DNA of 64,000 nucleotides from Porites lobata. Lineage: Eukaryota; Cnidaria; Anthozoa; Scleractinia; Poritidae. The notes beneath the pieces are model-generated. The model searched no databases. It was not told the origin of the DNA and saw only the letters and a list, made by a program, of their open reading frames with translations. Position 1 is the stretch's first letter, and the number at the start of each line of letters is the position of its first letter. The stretch lies in the NCBI GenBank assembly GCA_942486035.1, contig CALNXK010000040.1:3030001-3094000 (forward strand), read 5' to 3'. The translations under genes were made by a program, and so were the position numbers. Positions 32,121 through 44,513 of this stretch are shown one piece after another.

Positions 32121-33061
32121 ATAAGACTCACTACCATCAAAGCTTTTAATTTCAAAATTTTAGAAGGAGGGTATAAATGGTATGCGGATTGTTTGCGGAA
32201 AATATATGTTAAAGTATACTGAATGTATGTTATGGAAATTGTCTACCGATGGTCCTCACAATTGTAACATTGCGTATACAAATTTCACCTACCCTAGAGT
32301 GCTATGCATTCGTTAGCGTCTCTCGCTGCTTAGCCCTGCAATATCGTGACTCACAGGAACGGGTTGGATCAAATTTTCTGAATCATTCTCTGTATCCCTA
32401 TTTAGAATCAATTTTCGGCTGTGGCCAATAACGCGGTTGGAAAGTTTACCTCTGTTACTTTTGGTCTGCATTCAGTGAGATAGGGGAATTCCAATCGCAA
32501 CCTCTGATAAAAGATTTTCGCAACCTTTCCAGAGTCATCAACATGCCAACAATTAAAATGCATTAACTACAATTCAAAATCGAGGATGTTGTCGAGTATG
32601 AGAGGGGGCATCAGTCGGGAATGAAAGATTTCAAAAGGGGAAATCAGTCAAAATTTGGAACAATTGTGATATAAAATTAATGGGACTCTGGTGATTCTCT
32701 TAGATTTAGTTCATTTATATTTCACAATAAAAATCTTGTTTGCAAGCCGGCGTGTTTAAGTCTTATTGGCATTTTTGAAGTTTTGAAACACAAGGTCGCG
32801 ATTTCGCAGTTCTCAAAACACTAGAAGTTGGATTTTCAAGGGCTTAAGGTTCAGAACTTTCCTTGAGGGCACCCGCCCTCAATGGATGAAGGAGTGAATG
32901 ATTCCTTGACTGCATTGACCAATGTATGAAGTATGCATCAACAATCATGAAATAACTGGTTGGAAACTACATATAAAAAACACACATATATACATATATT
33001 ATATATTTTTGTCAGAGTATTCACTGATGGTTTATTTCCCTTGTTTCATTAATTTCGTCGC

Positions 33062-34954
33062 TTAGACATTACATTTAGGTGCTAGGAAAGTGTGGTTATT
33101 TCGCCAGCATCCACATGGTCCCTTCACACAGCGAGAATTGGCACCAATACACCTGTTGAGCCTGGTGTCATCAAAATATTTCTCGTCTTTGATTCTATTA
33201 GCCACTTTACCAGTAACCTAGAGAGAATGATACAATAAGATAACAACTGACTATGATGATGTTGGTGATGATGCATGAGGATATATTATGGAAATCATTA
33301 TAAGTATTAGAATGTTAATGACGGAATATTTTCTTATAGAGTGAGTTTTCTATGGTACACACACTTAGACGTATTCGGTAGAAGCGAAGTAAAACCGAGC
33401 GTGTCTCCAGTAATAATGTCGCTTTTCGCGTTTAGAAAAATAAATGTCAAATTTTTGAGAAAACTGACTGAACATACATTTTGATGTGCGTTTTGATTAT
33501 ATGAAATTAAAAAGTATGGTTTCCTTACGTTTTGAAAAGATTTAAGAGTTTGAAGAAGCGTTTTTGATATCATTCCCACATCAAAACATTCGAATAACGT
33601 CATTATGAAGAGTGTGTGCGCACAAAACCGACCGAAAACTGATGAGCAGAAGGTTACGAACGGGCAACTAGCGCGTACGTCGTTCACTAGTACGCCGGGA
33701 TAACCGTATAATATGGTAACTCTTGATTTGTTCCTTTGGTGACCGTATTAACAGAGATTAAGATACCAGAATGGACCCCTTTTTGATGAGTTACCTCAGA
33801 CACGTGCTTGATGTTGGTTGGTGTCCAACGTCTTCCCTTTTTGTCGTTACGAAAATCATCCCAGTAGCCACATCCTCCAGCGCAATAATCCTAGGAATGT
33901 AAACAATTTAATGTTATGAAAAAGTATTAACATACTGAATCTCAGTTATCATATACTTTTAGACAATGACTGGATATGAGTAAGTGCGCGATCTGATTGG
34001 CTACCCTACTGTAAGGCGAATTAGCAACTACTGAAGTGAATATCGGCGACCAATATTAATTTTGCTGAACCCGAGGCGAATAATTATTTCATTTCACTTA
34101 ATTTTTTTGGCACACATCATTCAATCATTTCTGAATGACAATATTATAAAGTTAAGTTGGTCTTGTAACGTTTTCAATTATATTGTGAGAAAACAATAAC
34201 ACATTCAGTTGTTTTCCTTATAACAGGAAGAAGTATGTAGAGACATTTGGATAGTATCCGCTTCGAGCGCTGTAAACAGCCACCGTCGGTTTTCCGTCGG
34301 TTTTCCGGCTTACCTGCTCCCAAACAAATCCTCTGCCATCACACCAGTTGTCGTAGCTTCCGTGAGCGTTCTTGCCCACGTAAACACTGGGACTCTTAGC
34401 AGTGTTGCGTCTTGTATACCAGCCATCGTGTTGGAACCAGGTCACGCTGTCTTGCTTCCATGCACCAGAACCGTCCTTGATGAAGTTGATGGTGATGTGT
34501 TCCCAGTCGTTGTTGTGCGCTCCGGAAGAACCGGTGCAAGGGTTTTGTCTGCCATACCAAACCCACCAGACAAGCTGAAAAAATTCAGACATTATCATTA
34601 TTATAAGAAGATGGTATGATGTCAGTGGTACTAAGTTTGATGGCGGGCACGGATTGGATCGTTCTATAGGAGACAGAAATGACTGCGAAGATTTAACAAT
34701 CATAATTATTATAGTTAATAACGTGGAGTTATTTGCTCATCAGCATTGATAAGTTCATAATAAGATGGAAACAGGGGTTTCCATGAATCAAGAGCTATTT
34801 CTATCGTTGTACTCGGTCTCTTGGGGACTCAAGAATAAAACGAGCAAGCAATAGTCTTAATTTTTATTTTTAAAAGAATTAGCATAGGTAATAGCATGAT
34901 TTGTAGTGATATTTGCAATAAATACCACGGGTGATATTTCGAAATTGTTATACG

Positions 34955-34987
<33 letters not shown>

Positions 34988-35005
34988 AGACAATTTAGAA
35001 ATGTT

Positions 35006-35038
<33 letters not shown>

Positions 35039-37870
35039 ATCATGCTATTATTTGTTTATACTACTAGGTATTTCAAATTAAGCTGAAATACCACTGCTCT
35101 AAGCCAATCAAATTGCAGAAATTTCTCATGTAGTAGTATAAAAGCTAGAACAGGAAAACTCACTTTGCGATATTTATCAGCACAATCAACAACATCGTAG
35201 TAGATAGGAGCTTTAGAATTGAAGTCTTTGCATTTTCCATCGTTGGAGTCTTTAGCCTCGTCAGGCCAGCAGTGCTTTGCTCTTGCACCTCCATCGAAGC
35301 GCAAATATGGAATGTGGGCTTTCGCAAAATTGCGGTCATCAACTGAAATTTTTAAAGAAATACATAAATCTCTTTCAGCCAATAGAGGACTTCTACTAGC
35401 AGACCACGTTGCTCCTATACAATACAATACAATACAATAGTTTATTGACACTCCCCTGGTGGGGCTTTTCAGTGACAATGCGACTACTAATTAAGATAAG
35501 AGAAGTAGTTAACAATTCAATTAAAAAGGAAAGAGTGCGGTGAACAAAAGCAATATAAACATACCTATTTAAGAGTTAATCGAATAATAAATATTCTCAC
35601 TACGTACTATACAATATGCATATTTTTAAGTTAAAATTATAATAAAATAAGATACTAAAATACTATCATAACGTGCTATTTAAAAAGTCAGTAATCAATT
35701 TATTTTTCAAATAAAATTTAAAAGTAGAAATCGATTTTGCAGTTTTAAGAGTACTGTCTAGATTGTTCCAAATGTGCACCATACGGTAGTGGAATGTTCT
35801 CTGTCCGGTACTCGACTTATACAAGGGGATGTTTAATAATTGGCAACTTCGAGTCACGCGCCCGGTGACCGCAATTCTTGTTGTAAATTGATCGCTGAGG
35901 TAATGTGGAGCTTGACCAGTCATGCATTTAAATGTCATGAGAGCGTCGCGAAAGAACAGCTTTTGCTGTTTAATTGGAACCCAACGTAGATCTCTTAGTG
36001 CGGGGGTTATATGATCAAATTTGCTGGTACCTGTAATAATGCGCGCGGCAAAGTTCTGCACTGACTGTAGTCTACAGATATTTTTGTTCGAGGTGTTCGA
36101 CCACACTGTGGAACAGTACAGTAATTTTCTAAAGACTAGGGCATTTATTACTGTCACCAGTTGGTTACGGTCAAGAACATGTTTAACCCGACTGATTTGT
36201 GCGAGGCTTGACATACAAGATGACGTAGTTTTTAAAACATGGTCATCAATCGTTAGTTGCGGATCTAGAACAACCCCAAGATCTTTGGCCGAAGATGTAA
36301 GAGCGAGATCTTTTCCTAGAAGAGATATTTTGAAGTCGGGGAATTTGGCAAGTAGTTGTCGGCTTCCAAAGACTACGAGTTTTGTTTTGTCAGGATTTAA
36401 AAGTAGAAAATTGTTAAAACACCAATTACGTATTAAAAGGAGGTCGCTATTTAGATCGTTCATAGCAGTCGGACAATCACGCATCTTAAAAGAAATCTGA
36501 AGTTTAGTGTCATCTACGTAACATTGCGATAAACAATTTCTAGGAACAGAAGGTAAGTCGTTAATGTAAATACTAAAAAGAAGCGGCCCAAGAATGCTTC
36601 CTTGAGGAACACCACTATTTAAACGCAACAAATTCGAGAGGGTCGAGTTAATACGCACGACTTGGTGTCTGTTGGTCAGGTAGCTAGTAAACCACGCGAG
36701 AGCGTATTTAGAAATACCGAGATGTTGTAGTTTTAAAAGGAGAATATCATGATTTATACTGTCAAATGCCTTACTCTATGTCCAACAAAACCATAGCAGA
36801 GAGTTCCTGCGTATCCATGCCAGTCAAGATGGCATCTGTGGAGCGGATACGTGCCGTTTATGTGGAATAAAATTTCTTATTTCCACTTTGTTTCGCAGAA
36901 AGACGGTTGTTTGTTGTTAAATATGCCGTCAGCTGGTTCAACGCAATTCTTTCACACACCTTTGACAATACTGGTAATAACGAGATCGGTCTGTTATTAC
37001 AAGGTTGTTCATGATCTACCTCCTTTGGAATAGGTGTTACTTCTGCTTGTTTCCATCCTCCAGGGAAAACGCCACTTGTAAGAGAGGCATTGATGACGTG
37101 AGTAATCGGCGACAAAATAACTGACAGTCCATCCTTGATTACACGTGCAGAAATTTTGTCAAAGCCCGTTGCTTTGTTTGATGGTAACAATGCGATGATC
37201 TGTTCAACTTGCTTACAATTAACAGAATGGAAAGAAAATTGTTCAGACAATGGATAGTGCGTAGGGACAAAGTTTGTTTTCGTAAGATCGTAATTACATT
37301 CAGAGGCAAGTGCTTTGATTTTGTCAACAGTGGTTCGGCCAACTGAGGTAAAAAATTCATTAAAGGAGTTTGCAACCGATTCCTCGTCCTGATTATATAC
37401 CAAACGACTTGACGATTTCCTAGGAAGGATGGATATCCTATCCTATATCTGCCCTAAATCAAGTAGGGCAGTCAAAATGTAAAGACTGCAGCCTTGATTC
37501 TAGACAGTACCTTGTTCGACGTTTTAGCTTATGAGACTCAATACAGAAAAAATTCTATTTTCTTAAGATTCGTTTGGTTGATTGGTTAGTCGGCTGGTTT
37601 GTTGACTGATGTGTTGGTCAGTTTGTTCGTTTGTTTATTTGTTTGCTTGTTTCATGGGTAGTCGGTTGGGTTAGTTGGTTTTGTGGCTGGTTGGTTAAGT
37701 TGGTTGCTTGCAGTGTATTGACCATTATGATTTTATTCAAACTGAGATCTTATATAAACGGTGATTTCATGGTAAAATATAAATAAATGAATTCTAAAGC
37801 CATTCTTACCTGCATAAGCGCTCATAAACACAGCAGGCATCAGTATTAGGATAACACCCGACAATGCCAT
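33062..37870 (-). CDS. Secreted cysteine-rich protein with Vps62-like domain, copy B
   Basis: Paralogue of 21734-24262 with the same five exons: 37810-37870, 35164-35342, 34314-34574, 33795-33890, 33062-33217. All splice sites and phases are intact, giving 250 residues (one extra codon in the last exon, GKVANRIK against GRINRIK). By eye about a dozen and a half substitutions separate the two proteins, several in the C-terminal tail (DDTRLNRC against ADTRRNKC; HTFLAPKCNV against HTFPAPKCDV). All twelve mature cysteines and the DWEH, FQHDGWY and HGSYDNWCDG blocks are unchanged, which suggests both copies stayed under constraint. Intron 1 has grown by a 2-kb antisense-to-window LINE, which lies in the same transcriptional direction as the gene. 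Confidence 0.8.
34871..35140. mobile_element. MITE-like insertion present only in copy B
   Basis: Absent from the corresponding place in copy A, where AAAAGAATTA joins AGGCTAGAAC directly. Inside, AATAGCATGATTTGTA...GTGATATTT is complementary to AAATATCACGTACAAATC then ATGCTATT, and an outer part has TATACTACTA ... TAGTAGTATA. Possibly two joined elements. Confidence 0.65.
35420..37440 (-). mobile_element. LINE with nearly complete reverse transcriptase, inserted in intron 1 of copy B
   Basis: Minus strand, 5'-truncated. The RT frame runs from about 37403 to 35666: SNKATGFDKISARVIKDGL, WKQAEVTPIPK, NNRPISLLPVLSKVCERI, one in-frame stop (TAA, about 36868), MVLLDI, a one-base insertion near 36775, then FDSINHDILLLKL, SGVPQGSILGPLLFSIYIND, catalytic YVDD and C-terminal RLQSVQNFAARIITG. 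The 3' end is a short TATTG repeat. TCCTATA flanks both ends (35413-35419 and 37441-37447), and copy A shows the empty site. The insertion is therefore younger than the duplication. Clade looks CR1/Jockey-like; no endonuclease domain remains. Confidence 0.9.
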
Positions 37871-38141
37871 TTCCTTGAGCAAGAAAATATGAATTTACAA
37901 AAACAAGGCTTTGATGCTAGTTATTTTTATGCCAAAAGCTCTTATTCAGGGAGTCAAGGAACTCATTGCAAAATAAACTCACATTTTCATAAAAAAAAAG
38001 AACCGTAGAAAAAATCATATTGGAAAAAAACAATATATGTATAATCGTATATTTGTATAAACATCAATCACTACAATTAAGTCAATGCCTTTTCACTAAA
38101 AACAGAAATGTTATATAAACGATTATTTGTAGGCTGTGGTT

Positions 38142-39695
38142 TAGCCTGCTAGAGCATCCGGTTTTCTCGGCTTTAGTTTCACCCGCCGAGAAAAACCGTC
38201 TGCGAAACCGAAACGAGAGGAAAATTTCCGTGACGTCAGCCGTTAGTGACCAATCAGAATTTACCTCGCCTATTCGAAGAAGTAACGCGCGAGTTTTTGC
38301 GTGGATCTTGCGCCAACGCGTGGGAAAGTATGGCGGAAGATGCGTTGAGGAAAGAATAGGAAGTTTTCTGGTTAGAAAGACTCAACAAGCATCAAAAGGA
38401 AGCCTTGCGATGTTTTTGTGAATCTTCCAACTGGTTTCGGAAAGTCTGTAGTATTTCAGGCTTTGTCTATTGTGTATTCTTATGTGGAACCATCAAACTA
38501 GAGCCGAAAAAACCGGATGCTCTCGCAGGCTATTGCTTGTGTACAGCTGCTCTTTTTCTAGCCTGGGAAACACAGATGTATTTTTTCCTCAGAACGACGC
38601 GTTTACGGATCGTGGGACTGATTAACGAAATAAGCACCAAGAGGATTAATATTGAAGAAAAGATTTGGGGAAATTTTTTATCTATTGGCCTACGGAGTCA
38701 ATGATTTGTCACACCTTGTTGTTTTGATCATATTCGAAACGATAAATGTCCCAATGACAGTAGACGCATCATGACGTTTGTTGCTTCTGTTCCTTTCTGG
38801 TTCCTCGCAGGAAAAAAGTATTCTTGGAGAATTCTTCGATAGTATTTCGGGTGCCGCTTTAGATATTTTTTAGTATCCGTTATCTTTGAAAGTTAGGACA
38901 TCCGTGGTTGCTTCTTGGCTCAGACAGAACTTTGATCAGATCGAAAGCATTTTATATTTGTTCTTATATTTCTTTAAATATATGTTCTTTTCAAGGTTTT
39001 AATTTCCATAGTTTTTTATAAGATAAGTCGAGGCGTCGTAGGTCAATGTCATCTTGACTATGATCAATTTACTACTCTAAATATTTATTTCACGCTGGGT
39101 CCGGGGTTTACTGTATGTTTGAGATCATTGTTTTGTGGCGATACTTGTAGGAATTTGAATTATTTACGAGCGATTGTCAGAGATTTCTGAATCAGTCAAG
39201 CATGTGTCTGTACAATCGATTCACCACCTTTTGTCAGCGCTGGTTAAATTGAAATAAATCGCGGGTCTGAGCGAAATGTAATTAAGCTAATGATGTTATT
39301 TTCCTTTCAGTGCTGGATTATTTTGTCCACCTTTTGTTATGTCAAGAACTACCGCATTTTTTAGAGGGAAAACAAAGACCCCCATCACATACATAACTTA
39401 GGAAGCCGGTGCTTCACAAAGAAGTCAGCATTCAACGCGGCAGGAAACTTCGATATAGTTGTGAAATTCAGGTTCCAAATCGTATTTGGTAAATCTCGCC
39501 AAAATCCAAGACACGCCAGCGCGCGAGGTGGCGGTAAGTCACTCAAGCTGCATTCTATGACCTTTGATCTGATTGGTGAACATCAAAACAAAAGGTTTTA
39601 CGTCACGGAAATCGTTTTGTCGCTCATGTTCGTAGACGTTATTTTTCGGAGGGAAAGAAGCGACGACTGGAAATACGTCTGCGATTCGCAGGCTA
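38142..39695 (+). mobile_element. Composite TIR element carrying a RecQ-like fragment (copy B, full length)
   Basis: Ends TAGCCTGCTAGAGCATCCGG and (reverse complement of right end) TAGCCTGCGAATCGCAGACG. It is flanked by a perfect 9-bp duplication, GCTGTGGTT (38133-38141 and 39696-39704). The left 391 bp (38142-38532) is itself bounded by inverted TAGCCTGC...CCGGTTTT ends and contains the helicase fragment. A further terminus-like TAGCCTGGGAAACACAGATG at 38559 pairs with the right end. So two inverted-repeat units appear fused and mobilised together. The right 1.1 kb shows no recognisable coding sequence. Confidence 0.85.
38330..38500 (+). pseudogene. Captured 5' fragment of a RecQ-like helicase gene (copy B)
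   Basis: ATG GCG GAA GAT... stops at a TAG after nine codons, then continues RLNKHQKEALR and, in another frame, DVFVNLPTG...GKS. Upstream, inside the element, are TGACGTCA (38231-38238) and a CCAAT box, so the captured piece may include a promoter. Compared with the third copy, about 20 bp around the LVVESKS codons is lost. Confidence 0.65.
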
Positions 39696-40396
39696 GCTGT
39701 GGTTATGTTCGTGAAAAAGAATAACCAAGCTGGTAGACAGCTCCGCGAACAGGTACAAGAGCAGAAAATACCTTTAGATGATGTGGAACTGAGAAGCATA
39801 AAGTAAATCATCATGTTACTATTCTTAAAAAGGATAAACTACTAAATCAAAAAGTAACAGAAAAAAAAGAATTATGAGCATTTTTACTTACAATGTTCAC
39901 TTTTTAGCAAACTTACGTTTCGTTCAAATTTCTGGCTATCTTCTTACTGCTCCTTCTGTTACTCGGGTACTATGACCTACTTGCAGATGTTGAGCTTTTA
40001 CGCGATCTGCTAAATGTATATTTTAAAAACTCCAAAAAAACATAACGTGATTGGTTGACATTTGACCAATGGGATTCACCTTACTTCACCTGCTAGAGAT
40101 TTGAAGGGCTGAACTGGGGTGGAATGTTTAATGAGGCAAAGACGTCCAAATCATGACAAATTCCTGTACCTGTTTTCTTTGTGCTGTTTTTCTTGATGTG
40201 AAAAATAAGGAATAAGACAGCCAAAAATAAAGAAATGTACGTACATTTTTTTCTTATAAATTGCTGAAACTTTGATTGAAAAATAATTTATCATTTCACG
40301 TGGATATGGAAATAATCGATATGCTTGAAATTCCAAGGAATTTGGGCAGCAGAATCGAATACATTATTAGAGAGTGTAGGTAAGTGTCGTGAGTCG

Positions 40397-43300
40397 TGGG
40401 TAGTGGGCTGTGGGTAGAGGTCGTGGGTCGTGGGTTTGGATAAACGTCGTCGTTAAAATTTCAGGTCTAGTCCCACGTGGCTAAGGAAATATCAGGAAGA
40501 GGACGAAGAAGAAGTCGTAAAAAGGGCAATCAAGAAGTCGGAGATTTTCTTTTCATAAATATATTACAACTTTTTTGTATTCATTTTTTTCATTTTCTTT
40601 ACTTTATCATTTTTTCTATACCTTTTTTTCCCCACGACATTTAGCTACACTCCGTCTAATTATTTGGAGCTACAGTGCTCGGGTAGGAAACTTTCACGAG
40701 AAATTTCGCTCAAGCCTTCCTTTATCCAATTCCATAGGTTAAAAAGAGATACCATTAGAAATTTGGAAGGATACTAATTTCGTCTGCTTAACTGGAAGAA
40801 CGAGCGCTCTGAACCCTGTAAATTTGCTCGGTAAAAAGTTTTTGAAATAAATTATTACCCTATATAGATTCGATTTAATTACAGGGTTCCTGCAAAGCGT
40901 GTGTTTTATGATTTATATTTTGAAGTATATGCACGAATCAATATTTTCCAAGCTTTTGCTCTTCTCGCTCTGCCATGAAATGGATAAGCCTTTGGTTTCC
41001 TTTTGCCCCTTCTTAGAGAAATACATCTTATAGTGACTTCTTATATACTTCGAAGACTTGTAAAATGTTGAAATATTCATTGTATACTTTATTATCTCCC
41101 ATATAATTACCAATAAATGAGATTTGCCTTACTTTGACTGCTAAGAACTTTGGAGGGCTGAAATTGGGTGGAATGTTCACTGAGGCAAAGACGTCAAATG
41201 CTGACAAATCCCTGAGCCTTAATGTTGCACGGTTCATTTTGTTGCTTACCTGCGAAATACTTATTTTGCGCTCGTTTTTCTTGATGTTAAAACAAAACAA
41301 AGAGAAAAGGACAGCAAAAAATAACGAAATACAACTAAAAGTTATACTTTAGTTAATTGAATATATTATTAGACGGCAGCAAGTGTATGTCCTAATCAAT
41401 AGTCTGAAAATAGCGGCTTCTTGCGATTTTGTTTATGATCTGTCCGAAAAATATTTCACACTAAAATGAATCAAGATAAAATTATCCATATATATGCGGA
41501 TATTTTGAACATGTCTTTTTTTGCTTTCTTTTGTGTTTCCAAGCGTTGCAACGCAGTTACGAAGCGGATATTAAGACTAAAAATTTCAAGCTAAGGGCCA
41601 TTCGCAACTTCTGTAAAAGATCTCAGCCATTTTTATATGGGAGCTTTCATGGCTCCTCCAAAAAGTGATTTTCCTTTCTATAAGGTATCCCTGACCCCAG
41701 TCTTCAGCAAGAAAAAACAAACTTTCCTCTTGAATTCGAAGTTCCATTTTTTACGACGATTTCTTAAATTCATCAGTAAACGCCCCATAAAGCTTTTCCT
41801 TTACAGTATAAAAAAATAAGACTTATTTATCGAGTGCTTGCTCGTGTTACCGGTTCTTTATGCTGGTTATAGATCTAGACTTCAATCAATTTCATGTGCT
41901 AAATTCGTATTGACAATCGCAAGTTTATTACTCTGATATTTATCTGTAAAGAAATTAAATTTTTTTTCATGAAACTTTTCATAAATTTTCTCGCCTGAAA
42001 ACTGTCTTTTACATGAAATTAAAGAATTGATTTTCTTGAACAGCCAGTCACCCTTCGAAGTCACTAAGTCACCTTGAATCTCAGTAATGAATTAATTCGG
42101 CCGAATAAAATAGCGACCGATAAACTGCTCGGTTCGACGAGAAATTTTGCTCAAGCCTTCCATTCTCCAGTTTCATAAGTTAAAAAGAGATTAGAATGAA
42201 TATGTACTACAACACTAAAAAAAAAACCTTTGTAATTAACGCGTAAATTCATTTCAAGCCTGGGTTTCGTTTATTTCTGGTTCTTTTTCTTGCTCCGAAA
42301 AGTCTTTCCCCGGGTACTCCGGTTTCCCCTCTCTTCAAAAACCAACACATAATTCCAAATTCATATTCGATCTGGATAGCAATGGCACATTTAAACGAGT
42401 TCTTAACAACTCTTATGTGTTCCGTAGTTAAACAAATTACAAAACTACAACACTCATTATTTGAACGACAAACTCCTGACGCCCATTTTAGCCGGTTCCC
42501 CTCTTTTCACTAGTGCTCCGTTTTACGGGTATTTAAAGCTACTTCAAAGTTACATGGAAAAGCCACGCACTATTACCGTCTGTGCCGATTTTTGCTTCTT
42601 CTGTAGTCAGTAGGATACAAACTAGTGTAGCGACTGTGTGCGATTAGGGCTTTCTTAAGACACAAGTAAATTAAAAGTGTAAAACGACATTTAGCGGTGA
42701 TATTTCTACAGAGTGGATTCAGAATGAAATCATTAAATTTCTAAATTAGAATTGTAATGCATTATAAACTCGATGTTTTAGTTATACCGAGTCCTGAAGC
42801 GAAAGTTTTAGATATTCTCTAGTTTGAGCAAGGATAATTTCGCCCTTCCTTGAGTAATTATTTATACCATCGATTCGTATGACACATCGAGGTCTTGGAT
42901 AAACATTCGTTAGTGTTTTTTTGTTTGCCACTCTGAGTAAAACTGGAGTCAAAATCACATTGTACAATCCGTATTTTCATGGACAAATTCATGCTACGTT
43001 CCTCCATTTTTAAATATTTCTTTGTACGAACATTAGGCGGAATCGGCCCCAAGACGGTTATTCAAGGTTAAGATTATGAAACCAATGAAGTAAGTCAGTA
43101 AATATTTTCTGATAAATATATCTATATTTGCACATGAGAACTGGTATCACCTTTGGTTTATGCAAGGTAATTACTATGTTCTTTTGACATTTTAGCAGGG
43201 GGAAAATTGAAGTCGCCATAAAGTAATGTTCGGAGCGTATGACAGAAATTAACAGTAGATACAGGTATCGTATCATATTGCCTTTAAGTTACAAAAGAGT

Positions 43301-44012
43301 GAAATACAGCCACCATTAGTTTTTGTCTGTTCTGCTGACGGTAACAGAAGACAATCGAATCTAAGAGATGGAGACGAAAAGGTAAGAAAACTGTCTTTAA
43401 AATGATTTATAATCTATCCCTATTTATATTCAGTTTCTGTTTGGTTTTTAAGGAAAAGATGCGAACAATTTTTAAAAGCTGATTGCGCAACGCTAATGAA
43501 AATCTTAATCACCATTAATGGAAAATAAATGTTTTTTTAATGTACAATTCAACTCGTTGTTCCCATCGCAGGCTGTGTGAAAGTTGTAAAATTTAACAAT
43601 AATTTGTTCTCTGCCACCCAATGCCTCATTTTCTAAATTTTTGGAAGACTTTTCTCCACTGAGTTCTGGCAATTGCAACTACAAAAAAGACACTTGAATA
43701 CCCGGTTTAGACTCGGCTGCCAGGAAAAGAGCCACAAAGCAACTTGGGTTCATCCGCAATAGGCATTTGTGTTAAAAAAGTTGTGGTCAGTGTGTGGTTT
43801 GCAAGATCGGACACCAATTTGAATTCCTATCAAAGCCGCAGGAAGCCTGGCAATCTTCAAAGACGCCGTCGTCTTGCCTCAATAGTTTTGAACGACTTTC
43901 TCTGTTTCTGTCATTTTGTAAATCGGCTACATCCTTCAACCAGTATTTAGGAGCCAAAAAAATTGGTGCATAATGATTTTAAAATGCGTGAGTCTAAACC
44001 ACCCTTTATAAA
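40397..44012. other. No gene recognised; GTGGGTC-rich tract at the left
   Basis: 40392-40440 is a degenerate GTGGGT/GTCGTGGG tandem tract adjoining the end of duplication copy B. At 41140-41220 a degenerate third copy of a motif found at 26295-26370 and 40096-40170 appears (GGGTGGAATGTTCACTGAGG, then CAAAGACGTCAAAT). The rest is AT-rich with only short unremarkable open frames. Confidence 0.5.
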
Positions 44013-44420
44013 TCAACAATGCGCGATGCAGAGTATGTCCGCGGCTACACGAGCCGGCATTTACATCAACGCATTGATGAACACCATCACTCGCCAATCG
44101 GGAGGCATTTAAAGAATGTCCACGGCTAAAAAACCATAGGCGACTTGAGCAGCAACTTTTTCGTGCTCAAGAAGTGCAGGAAAATTAGACTGCCTGATTT
44201 ACGAAATGCTGTTTATTAAGGAGAAGAAACTAAGCCTAAACACACAATCAGACTCCATCCGGGAAAAACTGTTTGTTAACATATTTCCACTTTTTTCATT
44301 TACACTCTTTATTTTGTCACTTTAAACCGTAAGTCAGTTTTAAGTTTTATCTTTGTCACTTAATAATGATGTCATGGCGACATCGAAACGTTGTGTTAAA
44401 CTTTTTTCGCTTATATTTAT
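44013..44420 (+). mobile_element. Penelope-like element 3' fragment (GIY-YIG endonuclease)
   Basis: Reads EYVRGYTSRHLHQRIDEH, then SPIGRHLKNVHG, then after a shift CLIYEMLFIKEKKLSLNTQS and DSIREKLFVN, matching the conserved C-terminal GIY-YIG endonuclease region of Penelope-like retroelements. It is followed by GGCGACATCGAAACGTTGTG, a typical 3' region. The reverse transcriptase is missing and frames are broken. Confidence 0.7.
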
Positions 44421-44513
44421 TTGTAAGTGTTTAACAAAATTTAACTTGATTCGTATAAGACAATATTAACAAGAATAAATAAACCCTCATTTGTTCGATT
44501 TTAAATGCGATTG

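Larger units (their letters stand above)
32148..40396. repeat. Segmental duplication, copy B
   Basis: Direct repeat of 20846-26613. The extra length is explained by the LINE at 35420-37440, the insert at about 34871-35140, and about 150 bp retained in the composite transposon. Confidence 0.9.

Noticed and set aside
36021..36500. 159-residue plus-strand open frame
   Set aside because: Antisense to the LINE reverse transcriptase on the minus strand.
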